This document shows, piece by piece, positions 1-7,857 of a stretch of DNA of 7,862 nucleotides. The stretch covers positions 1 to 7,862 of the forward strand of contig JAOSJP010000013.1 of assembly GCA_027494015.1 (NCBI GenBank). Reading direction: 5' to 3'. The DNA comes from Anaerolineae bacterium (GTDB lineage: Bacteria; Chloroflexota; Anaerolineae; Aggregatilineales; Aggregatilineaceae). The notes beneath the pieces are model-generated. The model did no database searches and had not been told where the DNA came from. It saw only the letters and a list, made by a program, of their open reading frames with translations. The position numbers and the translations under genes are program-made. How positions within the stretch are numbered: position 1 is the stretch's first letter; each line of letters starts with the position of its first letter.

Positions 1-1408
1 CCAGCCATTCTCCGGGGCCGACATTCCACAGGTGGAACCCCCGCACGTAAGGGTCGTACTCAAGCTGGCGCGTGTACTGGATCACGTCGCGGACGATCCG
101 CTCGCAGGTGAACGGCGCGCGCCCGTCGCCTGGCCCCGCCTCAGTCAGATAAACCGGCACGAGCAAGGCTTCGGGCAGGTATTGCAGCAGCGATCCAAAC
201 AACAGTCGGTGCCGGAAGCCCAGATACAGCCCGGACTCCGAAACAAGGGTGGAGGTGCTGAGGCCGTAAGCGTGCAGCGCGATGCCGTGCAGCCGCCCGG
301 ACGCGCACGGGTTGAGCAGCGCGTAGTCGAACACGGGCAGCAGTTGGGCGAAGAATTCGGGCGTGGGCTGCCCGGCGCTGAACGAGAACAGCAGCAGACA
401 TTGGCCCTGTTGCCCGGCGATCTTCATCGCTTCCAGGGCGAAGGGCACCAGCCACTCTGCCGGGGGCAGGCATTCGTTCATGACCTCATAGTAGTCAGCG
501 TTGACCCGCGCCCAATAAGGGGCCAGGCCCGCCAGCCAGCTATGCGCCTCAGCGACCGGATCGCGGTGCGCGTCGGGACAGTCCACCAGGCTGCCGCCCG
601 CCAGCAGCGAGCGGTAGACGGTGATCGTCTCCGGCGAGGCCGCTTTGACCGCCGTGAGGATGGCTTCCGTCCCCGTCGTCCCTTTGAGCGTGCCCAGCGG
701 CCAGCCAATCGCCCGCAGCCGCCGCGCCATGTCCAGGATCGGCTCCTGCTGCGCCCCATCGAGCAGGTGCAGGCCCATCAGCGTGCGCGGGGCCAGGTCG
801 GCGGGGGTGAAGATCACCTGCGGCGGAACAAACACATACTGCACAGTGAGGTTATCCAGGCGATAATTGGGGTTCAGGGGGGTGTCCGCGTCCAGCGCCA
901 CCCCCGTGCTGACGCGAAAGCGCAGACGGATGATTTGTCCCCGGTAGTAGGTCAGGTCTACGGCGCGCACCTCCCAGTCCGCGTCCAGCCCGATCTGCTG
1001 GTCAATCATGAACCAGGTGGTGCCCCCGTCCAGGCTCAGGTCAACGGCGACGAAATCGCTGGGGGGCAGCTTCCCTTGCTGGCGGAAGAGCAACTGCGCG
1101 TTCAGCGCCCCGCTGAGGTTGAGGGCGTGGGCGAATTCCAGCGTGCTGTCGGTGTAGCGCGGCGCGCCGTCGGCCAGCCAGCCGCTCCCATCGAACGCCG
1201 TCTCCTCGTCGAACGTCCACGTGCCCGAAGGCAGCCAGTCAGCGGGAGTGTCGAACATGTCCGCGAAGGGCAGTCCAACAACGGTGAGGCCCTCTGGTGG
1301 GGGAGGGGGCGGGGCGTCCTGGGCCGCTGCCGGAGGACGCGCCGCGTCGCCCGACCACAGCACAGCGAGCAGAAAGATCAGCAGGAGAATCGGCGGGCGG
1401 CGGCTCAT
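1..1408 (-). CDS. Exported protein with beta-sandwich domain and probable GH-A-like glycoside hydrolase domain (C-terminus outside window)
   Basis: The minus frame is open to the window edge: 469 codons are visible and the C-terminus is missing. An N-terminal signal peptide (MSRRPP, a hydrophobic stretch, then a likely AAA-Q cleavage site) indicates export. A Pro run (PPPPPP) leads into a region of about 45-195 that reads as a jelly-roll or MAM-like beta-sandwich (SLDGGTTWF, then YRLDNLTVQY). From about residue 210 a TIM-barrel-like domain begins (MGLHLLD). It carries YYEVMNE with N311-E312 and, 111 residues later, VYLTEAG with E423. In clan GH-A enzymes, acid/base NE on strand 4 and a nucleophile Glu on strand 7 are arranged this way, so a retaining glycosidase acting outside the cell is inferred. 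The substrate and GH family are not recognisable. No Shine-Dalgarno sequence precedes either ATG (1417 or 1408). The 1408 start is preferred because an extended -10 sits just upstream. It is divergent from the SH3b gene. Confidence 0.8.
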   Translation of the reverse strand, partial: MSRRPPILLLIFLLAVLWSGDAARPPAAAQDAPPPPPPEGLTVVGLPFADMFDTPADWLPSGTWTFDEETAFDGSGWLADGAPRYTDSTLEFAHALNLSGALNAQLLFRQQGKLPPSDFVAVDLSLDGGTTWFMIDQQIGLDADWEVRAVDLTYYRGQIIRLRFRVSTGVALDADTPLNPNYRLDNLTVQYVFVPPQVIFTPADLAPRTLMGLHLLDGAQQEPILDMARRLRAIGWPLGTLKGTTGTEAILTAVKAASPETITVYRSLLAGGSLVDCPDAHRDPVAEAHSWLAGLAPYWARVNADYYEVMNECLPPAEWLVPFALEAMKIAGQQGQCLLLFSFSAGQPTPEFFAQLLPVFDYALLNPCASGRLHGIALHAYGLSTSTLVSESGLYLGFRHRLLFGSLLQYLPEALLVPVYLTEAGPGDGRAPFTCERIVRDVIQYTRQLEYDPYVRGFHLWNVGPGEWL

Positions 1409-1424
1409 GGAGGGCATTGTAGCA
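1408..1424 (-). promoter_or_regulatory. Possible extended -10 promoter for a leaderless transcript of the GH-like gene
   Basis: On the minus strand TGC-TACAAT forms an extended -10 (TACAAT at 1421-1416). Initiation about seven bases downstream would fall on or next to the ATG at 1408, which would make the mRNA leaderless. This agrees with the absence of a ribosome binding site before the gene. No convincing -35 is visible. The call is an inference from one short motif. Confidence 0.3.
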
Positions 1425-1694
1425 CAGAACGGTTGGTGGTGATTGGTTGTTGGTCGTTGATGATTGGTTCTCAGGTTTCGGTGATCAGGGGGCTGCGCTG
1501 CTGCACCTGGCCAGACTTCGGGGTCTTCTGCGCAACGCAGCACCCCTGCCCCCTCCCCGTAGGGGAGGGGGGAGCTTGTGAGCGAAACCCTTCCTCTAGC
1601 CTGCTGGGGATTGAGGGAGAGCCGATCGTCACCGGCGTTGTCGGAGCAGCCCGGCTCCTGCCGTTGATTGACCTCCCGCTCTCCTCGCCTCACG
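1418..1694. other. Divergent intergenic region, non-coding, with G/T-rich low-complexity sequence
   Basis: This lies between the divergent GH-like and SH3b genes. Bases 1431-1470 are G/T-rich, and TGATTGGTT occurs twice (1440-1448 and 1461-1469). A copy of a dispersed hairpin repeat follows at 1511-1575. A small hairpin, CTGCG-CAA-CGCAG, sits at 1528-1540. Reading frames that cross this stretch have no start signal and no protein-like composition, so no gene is called. Confidence 0.6.
1511..1575 (+). repeat. Dispersed hairpin repeat, single copy
   Basis: A perfect 10-bp inverted repeat, CCCCCTCCCC (1549-1558) and GGGGAGGGGG (1562-1571), has a GTA loop. The preceding bases, CCAGACTTC at 1511 and CTGCGCA at 1528-1534, recur in the reverse complement of 4471-4496 next to the end of the tandem array, so this looks like an isolated member of the same family. 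No T run follows the hairpin on either strand, so a terminator role is not supported. Confidence 0.6.
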
Positions 1695-1723
1695 TTGCCT
1701 GGCCCGTCTGTTTTCGGTATGCT
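1695..1723 (+). promoter_or_regulatory. Sigma70-type promoter of the SH3b gene
   Basis: TTGCCT (1695-1700) and TATGCT (1718-1723) are separated by exactly 17 bp, each close to the sigma70 -35 and -10 consensus. Initiation would be expected near 1730, giving a leader of about 48 bases that includes the ribosome binding site before the GTG at 1778. Confidence 0.55.
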
Positions 1724-1777
1724 AAGCGCCGCTCGGAACGATGTAAAAATGCTGCGCGGAAAGGAGGCAGGCACGTC

Positions 1778-2542
1778 GTGACCGCTGCGAACAGGCGCGT
1801 TTCGCTGACTATCGTCGTGATTGTGCTGCTCCTGATCGGTGGTGCGTCGCTCGCCGGGGCGGGGGGCGTCTCTGGCCCTGGTCGCGCCGCGCCGCGCGCC
1901 CAGCTTTCGCCGACGCCGGTACAGCTTCAATTCCCCACCGCCACCGAGACTCCCGGCCCGCCCTCAGCCAGCCCCACGCGCACGCCGACCTCGGCAGGGC
2001 GGCCTGTCGCCGAGGCACTGGCCGATGCCACCAACGTCCGCGCCGGCCCCGACATCAGCGAGAACCGCGTCGGACTGATTTATCCAGGCACAAGCTACGC
2101 CATCCTGGGCCGACGCTTTCAGTGGTATTGGATCGAGTTCCCCGATTCGCCGAGCGGCACCGCCTGGGTGCACGAGAGCGTGGTGAGAGTCACCGGCGAA
2201 GCAGCGCAGATTGAGGAAGTTGATCTGGCGAGCGTCCCCACGATTGACCCGGAGTTCCTGGCCGCGCAGCAGACCGCCGACGCCGTCACCGCCACGCCGG
2301 GCGCGGCGGCCACGCTGACCGCTCAGGCGCAGATCACGCCGACGGGCATCTTCACGCCGGAGCCGGGCGCCGGGGCAGCGCTCGCGCCGGGGCAGCCGCT
2401 GCCGACCTTTACCTTCCCCCCGTATACGGTCACGCCGGCCATCATCCCGCGCACCAACCCCACCACCACCGCCGACACCGTTCTGCCCCCCATCGTGCTC
2501 ATCCTGGCGCTGGGAGCGCTGGGGCTGATGGGCCTGCTGGTA

Positions 2543-2563
<21 letters not shown>
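1778..2563 (+). CDS. Membrane-anchored SH3b-domain protein with Pro/Thr-rich linkers
   Basis: A 261-residue protein starts at GTG 1778, chosen because AAGGAGG (1761-1767) lies 10 bases upstream and a good promoter lies at 1695-1723. Residues 8-26 form a hydrophobic signal peptide or anchor. A Pro/Thr/Ser-rich linker (about 42-76) follows. A bacterial SH3 (SH3b) domain spans about 78-138, with the hallmark TNVRAGP (85-91) and a closing AWVHESVV (129-136). Residues 140-230 are again rich in Pro, Thr and Ala. The tail is a hydrophobic helix (about 233-256) ending LLRRL. SH3b domains commonly bind cell-wall or surface ligands. With helices at both ends the domain is probably displayed outside the membrane; the ligand is unknown. 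The C-terminal helix plus Arg pair resembles a surface-sorting tail, but I see no LPXTG motif. Its 3' end overlaps the convergent gene at 2543 by 21 bp. Confidence 0.85.
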
Positions 2564-3630
<1,067 letters not shown>

Positions 3631-3740
3631 GCTCGCCGCCCTCCGGGTGATCGGTGTTGGTGGGTGGTGTTTGGCGAAGTGCCCCAATCATACGGGCAGC
3701 CTCGGCCCGGCGCAAAGCGGCCCCTGCCCTTCTGCCACGC

Positions 3741-4471
3741 CTCACCCCCTCAATCCCCCTCTCCAGCCGAGCTAGAGAGGGGGACCTGGCTCGCTGGCTG
3801 TCAGCGCTTCCCCCTCCCTGGCTTGGCCGGGGAGAGAGGTGAACGCCTCTCCCCCTCAATCCCCCTCTCCAGCCGAGCTAGAGAGGGGGACTTGCCCGCC
3901 CAGCGCGGCGCTTTCCCCCTCCCTGGCTCTGCCGGGGGAGGGAGGAGGGAAGCCTCTCCCCTAAATCCCCTCTCCAGCCGAGCTAGAGGGGGGACTTGGC
4001 TCGCCGCACATGGCGCTTTCCCCCCCCTGGCTCTGCCGGGGAGGGGGCCAGGGAGGGGCCTCCCCCCTCAATCCCCCTCTCCAGCCGAGCTAGAGAGGGG
4101 GACTTGGCTCGCCGCACATGGCGCTTTCCCCTCCCTGGCTCTGCCGGGGAGGGGGCGGGCCTCACCCTCAATCCCCTCTCCAGCCGAGCTAGAGAGGGGG
4201 ACTGGCTCCTGGCTGTCAGCGCTCCCTCCCTGGCTTGGCCGGGGAGAGAGGTGAACGCCTCTCCCCCTCAATCCCCCTCTCCAGCCGAGCTAGAGAGGGG
4301 GACTTGCCCGCCCAGCGCGGCGCTTTCCCCCTCCCTGGCTCTGCCGGGAGAGAGGGAATGCCTCTCCCTCAATCCCCTCTCCAGCCGAGCTAGAGAGGGG
4401 GACTTGGCTCGCCGCACATGGCGCTTTCCCCTCCCTGGCTCTGCCGGGGAGGGGGCCAGGGGGAGGGGCCT
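3741..4471. repeat. Tandem array of seven ~100-107 bp hairpin-containing units
   Basis: The motif CCAGCCGAGCTAGAG begins at 3763, 3869, 3974, 4081, 4180, 4281 and 4381, a period of 99-107 bp. Each unit holds two imperfect palindromes. Module A is CCCCCTCTC, a loop containing CAGCCGAGCTA, then GAGAGGGGG. Module B is CCCTCCC, a loop TGGCTCTGCC or TGGCTTGGCC, then GGGGAGGG or GGGGAGAG. The sequence between modules comes in three types: one with TGGCTGTCAGCGC, one with CCCAGCGCGGCGC, and one with CGCACATGGCGC. The array is non-coding. Open frames through it give only repeated low-complexity peptides rich in Ser, Pro, Arg and Gly. It fills most of the 983-bp gap between the CPBP-like gene and the end of ndh. 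Confidence 0.9.
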
Positions 4472-4496
4472 GCGCAGAGAGACTTCGGAAGTCTGG
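4471..4496. repeat. End motif of the repeat family, with small hairpin
   Basis: AGACTTCGGAAGTCT (4480-4494) is an inverted repeat with 6-7 bp arms. Together with TGCGCA (4471-4476) it matches, in reverse complement, the left part of the 1511-1575 repeat, so it probably marks one end of the repeat element. It lies downstream of ndh but has no T run on the minus strand, so it is not called a terminator. From 4497 to the ndh stop at 4614 I see no further feature. Confidence 0.45.
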
Positions 4497-4613
4497 CTTT
4501 CGCGCGCCCGTCCCTGCAAGGCGTTCCGTGTGCGTAACCCGTGTTGAAAGTCAAAGCTCATTAAGAGCCGTATGGAGCAAGGGAAACATCGCTTATGAGA
4601 ATAGGACTTCTCA

Positions 4614-6071
4614 TCAGCGATTCGATCGGCGCCCGATCTCACTCTCTATCGCGTCTGTCGCGCCGGAATCATTCCCGCCGGCTCTGGCCGCTTCTGCGCT
4701 GGGGGCGATGTCTGCCACGCCGTCTCCATAGCCCACACGATTCACATCCCCCGCACCGTCCGCGCGCACGGGGGGTGCGCCCGGCTCAGCTTCCAGAATG
4801 ATGCGCACCGAGCGGTCGTAGGTGAAGTAGTTCCACATCCAGTTGACGAATACGTTCAGCCGGTTGCGGAAACCGAGCAGCGTGATCAGGTGCAGCACCA
4901 GCCAGGCCAGCCAGGCGATGTAGCCGGTGAGCTGCGCGCGGTAGAAGATCCAGGCGACGGCCCGGCGGCGACCGATGGTCGCCATGATGCCGCGATCTCT
5001 GAGGCCGGTGTAGGTGAAGGACTGCTGCGGCTGCCCGGCCAGGCGGCGCCGAATGTTGCGCGCGGCCAGGATGCCCTGCTGCTTGGCGACCGGGATGAGC
5101 ATCGGGTACGGCTCGCCCCGCCCGTCCTCCAGGTAGGCCATGTCGCCAACGACATAAATATCCTCGTGCCCCAACGCCTGCATGGTCGCGTGAACCGGCA
5201 CGCGATCTCCGCCGCGCAGGGGCACGCCCAGCAGCGCTGCGAGGGGCGACGCGGTGACGCCCGCTGCCCAGATCAGCGTGTGGGTGGCGAGGGTGCGGCC
5301 ATCGCTCAGCCGCACGAAATCCGCGCCGGCGTCGGTCACGCTCTGGCCCAGGATGACCTCCACGCCCATGTCTTCGAGCTGCCGCCGCGCGGCTTCGCGC
5401 AGGCGGGGCGGATACGGCGTCAGCAGGTGATCGTGCAGCTCGACCAGGATCACGCGCCCGTTCAGTCCATCCACCTGATGGGCGTATTCCCGGCTGAGCA
5501 CGTAGCGGTACAGCTCGCGCAGCGCGCCCGCCGTCTCCAGGCCCGTTGGCCCCCCGCCGACTACCACCATGGTCGTCAGGGCGTCGCGCGCCGTCGGGTC
5601 ATCCGTCCAGGCGGCGGCCTCGAAGCACCTGAGGATGTGGTTGCGCAGCAGCACACCGTCGGCCAGCGTCTTCAGCCCGAAGGCGTGGTGCGTCAGGTGA
5701 TCCTGGCTGAAGTAATGCGTCCGGCTGCCGGCAGCGACGATCAGGAAGTCGTAGCGCTCCTCGCGCGTCCCCTGCCTGGTGTGCACGGTCACCGTTTTTC
5801 GGTCCAGGGCGATGCCGGTCACGTCACCGCGCAGGAAGCGCACGTTGGGCATTCCGCGCAGAATGCCGCGCACCGGATAGGCGATCTCGCCCGGCTCCAG
5901 GCCCGACGTGGCGACCTGGTAGAGCAGGGGGGTGAACAGGTGGAAGTTCTGCCGGTCAATGAGCAGCACGTCCACGTCGGTCTTCGCAAGCTGCTTGACG
6001 GCGTACAGCCCGCCGAAGCCCGCGCCGATGATCACGATATGCGGTCTGTGGGGTCGCTGGGCCGGAGTCAT
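4614..6071 (-). CDS. ndh: Type II NADH:quinone oxidoreductase (NDH-2)
   Basis: This 485-residue FAD enzyme passes electrons from NADH to the quinone pool at the inner face of the membrane without pumping protons. The FAD-binding motif GAGFGG is at 16-21 and the second dinucleotide motif VGGGPTGLE at 171-179 binds NADH. The FAD-contacting VVGD is at 307-310, followed by the family motif VAKQQG (328-333), which lies near the quinone site. A hydrophobic stretch (about 381-400) and WMWNYFTYDRSVRII (411-425) form the typical membrane-binding C-terminus. ATG 6071 is chosen because GAGAGG lies about nine bases upstream and the FAD motif then starts at the usual distance. The same frame extends upstream to 6182, but only into promoter and repeat sequence. 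A hydrophilic tail of about 59 residues (427-485) is longer than I would expect for the family. The gene stands alone between two blocks of the same repeat. Confidence 0.95.
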   Translation of the reverse strand: MTPAQRPHRPHIVIIGAGFGGLYAVKQLAKTDVDVLLIDRQNFHLFTPLLYQVATSGLEPGEIAYPVRGILRGMPNVRFLRGDVTGIALDRKTVTVHTRQGTREERYDFLIVAAGSRTHYFSQDHLTHHAFGLKTLADGVLLRNHILRCFEAAAWTDDPTARDALTTMVVVGGGPTGLETAGALRELYRYVLSREYAHQVDGLNGRVILVELHDHLLTPYPPRLREAARRQLEDMGVEVILGQSVTDAGADFVRLSDGRTLATHTLIWAAGVTASPLAALLGVPLRGGDRVPVHATMQALGHEDIYVVGDMAYLEDGRGEPYPMLIPVAKQQGILAARNIRRRLAGQPQQSFTYTGLRDRGIMATIGRRRAVAWIFYRAQLTGYIAWLAWLVLHLITLLGFRNRLNVFVNWMWNYFTYDRSVRIILEAEPGAPPVRADGAGDVNRVGYGDGVADIAPSAEAARAGGNDSGATDAIESEIGRRSNR

Positions 6072-6091
6072 GGGGGGAAGCCTCTCACTGC

Positions 6092-6109
6092 TTGTGAAAA
6101 ACCACACGG
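6092..6109. promoter_or_regulatory. Degenerate Rex-like operator in the ndh leader
   Basis: TTGTGAAAAACCACACGG matches the Rex consensus TTGTGAAWWWWTTCACAA at 13 of 18 positions by my count. All ten left positions match, as does the central CAC of the right half. It sits 21-38 bases upstream of the ndh ATG. Rex is an NADH/NAD+-sensing repressor and ndh is a classic target, so the position makes sense. The right half is poor and no Rex gene is visible here. Confidence 0.3.
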
Positions 6110-6110
6110 G

Positions 6111-6127
6111 ATTTCTATGATAGAAAT
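6111..6127. promoter_or_regulatory. Perfect palindrome upstream of ndh, likely operator in promoter region
   Basis: ATTTCTATGATAGAAAT has two perfect 8-bp arms around a central G and lies 40-56 bases upstream of the ndh ATG, in an AT-rich pocket (about 6090-6140) within otherwise GC-rich DNA. Minus-strand -10-like sequences (TATGCT, TAATTT) lie next to it on the upstream side, and TTGGGT is 18 bp from TAATTT, so the palindrome would overlap or follow the promoter. A dimeric regulator site is inferred; the regulator is unknown. Confidence 0.5.
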
Positions 6128-6150
6128 TAGCATAATTCAGCGCGGGTACC

Positions 6151-6355
6151 CAATGGGGAGAGGGGGACTTGGCTCGCCGCACATGGCGCTTTCCCCCTCT
6201 CTGGTCTGTACAGCTCTGCCGGGGAGAGAGGTGAACGCCTCACCCCCTCAATCCCCCTCTCCAGCCGAGCTAGAGAGGGGGACTTGGCTCGCCCAACGCG
6301 GCGCTTTCCCCCTCCCTGGCTCTGCCGGGGAGGGGGCAGGGGGGGCCTGCCCCCC
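6151..6355. repeat. One partial and one full copy of the hairpin repeat, upstream of ndh
   Basis: The same units as in the 3741-4471 array, in the same orientation. The full copy has CCAGCCGAGCTAGAG at 6261. The partial copy starts at about 6158 with GAGAGGGGGACTT and carries the CGCACATGGCGC linker. Its left hairpin arm is missing, and its module B carries an extra TCTGTACAG-like insertion. The block ends in a perfect inverted repeat, GGGGGCAGG (6332-6340) and CCTGCCCCC (6346-6354). It has no T run behind it on either strand. Five T residues do occur on the minus strand but lie before this hairpin, so a terminator for the next gene is not supported. Confidence 0.85.
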
Positions 6356-6395
6356 TACAAAAACGCCGTGATCGACAGGGGGGCGAGGAGGGCTG

Positions 6396-7857
6396 CTACT
6401 GCATCGCCCCGCGCCACACGGCGTCGAGCGTCTGCATCGTCGCCAGGTTGCGCGTCGTGTAGCCCGTTGACAGGTACGGATCGGTCAGCACGCAGGACGT
6501 GCCATACGGCGGCTCGCCCAGGTGGAAGCCGTCCGGCTCCAGCCCGTGATTGGGCAGGGATTCCAGCGCCAGCCACAGGTTGATCAAGGGGATGTCATAA
6601 TCCAGCGCGATGCGCACCACGATCTGGTTGTACAGGATCGTCTCTTTCCAGAAGCCCAGGTTGCCAGGGAACGTGCTCAGGATGGGGATGACGCCAGCCT
6701 CGATGGAGTCGTCCACGATCTGGCGCATGAAGGTATTGAACTGGGCGGGCGACATCACCAACAGGTCGCTCGTGCCGAACATGATGATGGCCACGCTGGG
6801 CCGGTGCAGCCGAAATTCGCATTCCAGCGGCGATTCGCCTTCCTGGCAGGCGGCGGGGTTGGCCCACATGGACATCAGCACGGCGTTGGCGTTGAAACCG
6901 TTGTGCGTCGCTTCGCCATCATAGGCCAGCGACTCGCCGAAGTGATCGATCACCGGCTGGAGATTGGCATAGCCGCCCAGGTTGTAGTCGCCCCAGGCGA
7001 AGGACTTGAGGAAATACCAGTGTTCCGACGAGCAGTCGCCCACCTTCGCCACGACGTGGGGGTTGTTGCCCATTGCCCGCCCCGCCAGGAAAATCTGCCG
7101 CGCGCGCCCCGTCGCCCGGCCCACCACCGGATAGGCTGCCAGGTTGATCCCCCTCACGCTCGCCTCGTTGAAGGGGCGCATCTCGATAATGCGTTCCCCG
7201 GCGTATTCCACAGCGGGCGCAGCCGCAGGCGCGCCAGCAGCCACGATCTCGGCGCTGACCGGCAGGCTGGCCGCGCTGACCCCGCTAAAGACGAGATACT
7301 GGCCCGCCAGCCAACCCCGGACGCTGTTATCGGGCGTATGCGCCAGCACCCAGGATGCATCGCCGTTGCGCGCTTCGAGCACCAGCGGTGTGCCAGCGGG
7401 CAGCGTGGTCAGCGTGTTGTGGCTGGTGCCCGGCCCGCTGCGCACGTTCATCTGGTAGCGAGTGGTGGCTGTGCCCCCGCCTGCTACTGGGGCTTCTGGC
7501 GCGCTCTCCACCGGGGCGGGCACGGGCGCGGGGCGCGGGCACGATCTCCTCGCTGAACGGCAGGCGGATCGCGCTGACTCCCGGCGAGAAGGAGAGATAG
7601 AGGCTGGACAGCCAGCCGCGCTGCGCGCCATCCAGGGTGCGGCCCAGCACCCAGGAAGCGTCGGCGTTGCGCGCTTCGAGCAGCAGCGGCGTGCCACCGG
7701 GCAGCGTGACCAGCACCGCGTAGGTGCCGCCCGGCCCGGCGCGCATATTGAGCGTGTAAGTGGTTGTTGCGTCGCCGCCCTGGGCGGCTGCCGGTGCCCC
7801 GCTGAGGGCGAGCACAAAGGCGGCGGCCAGCGCCAGGAACGCCATTCTACGAAGCAT
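6396..7857 (-). CDS. Exported double-SH3b / SGNH-domain protein, frameshifted near 7530
   Basis: The reading frame changes at a GGGG run (7530-7533). Removing one base gives a continuous 486-residue protein. An N-terminal signal peptide (MLRRMAFLALAAAFVLALSG, then AAA-Q at 23-26) indicates secretion. Two SH3b domains follow at about 31-106 and 131-205, with NMRAGPG and NVRSGPG exactly 100 residues apart, joined by an Ala/Pro linker. An SGNH (GDSL-like) hydrolase domain occupies about 265-465: VGDC (C275) stands where GDS is expected, GG at 294-295, FGTSD with S363 where GxND is expected, and DGFH (D442, H445) is intact. The domain would act on surface or extracellular esters or glycans if active. 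Unrepaired, the sequence gives one fragment from 7857 to a stop at 7327 and another frame from about 7817 to 6396. ATG 7857 is only five bases from the window edge, so its ribosome binding site cannot be judged; ATG 7845 is an alternative. Confidence 0.85.

Noticed and set aside
32..1777. Plus-strand open frame running from position 32 into the SH3b gene (843 residues in total)
   Set aside because: The part before 1778 is antisense to the GH-like gene and has biased, non-protein-like composition. The promoter, ribosome binding site and GTG start at 1695-1780 define the true gene.
3741..4471. CRISPR array
   Set aside because: The whole 100-107 bp unit is repeated, including the sequence between the hairpins, so there are no unique spacers, and no cas gene is nearby.
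6072..6182. Upstream start for ndh at 6182, adding 37 residues
   Set aside because: The extension covers repeat sequence, the palindrome and the Rex-like site, and has no ribosome binding site. The FAD motif is correctly placed from ATG 6071.
6332..6366. Rho-independent terminator after the SH3b-SGNH gene
   Set aside because: On the minus strand the TTTTT run comes before the GC-rich hairpin, not after it, so the order is wrong for an intrinsic terminator.
4890..6371. Long plus-strand open frame antisense to ndh
   Set aside because: The minus strand encodes a clear NDH-2 here. The antisense frame is open only because of high GC content, and it runs into the repeats.
6522..7556. Plus-strand open frame antisense to the SH3b-SGNH gene
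   Set aside because: It is rich in His, Arg and Gln with no recognisable domain, and the opposite strand has clear SH3b and SGNH motifs.
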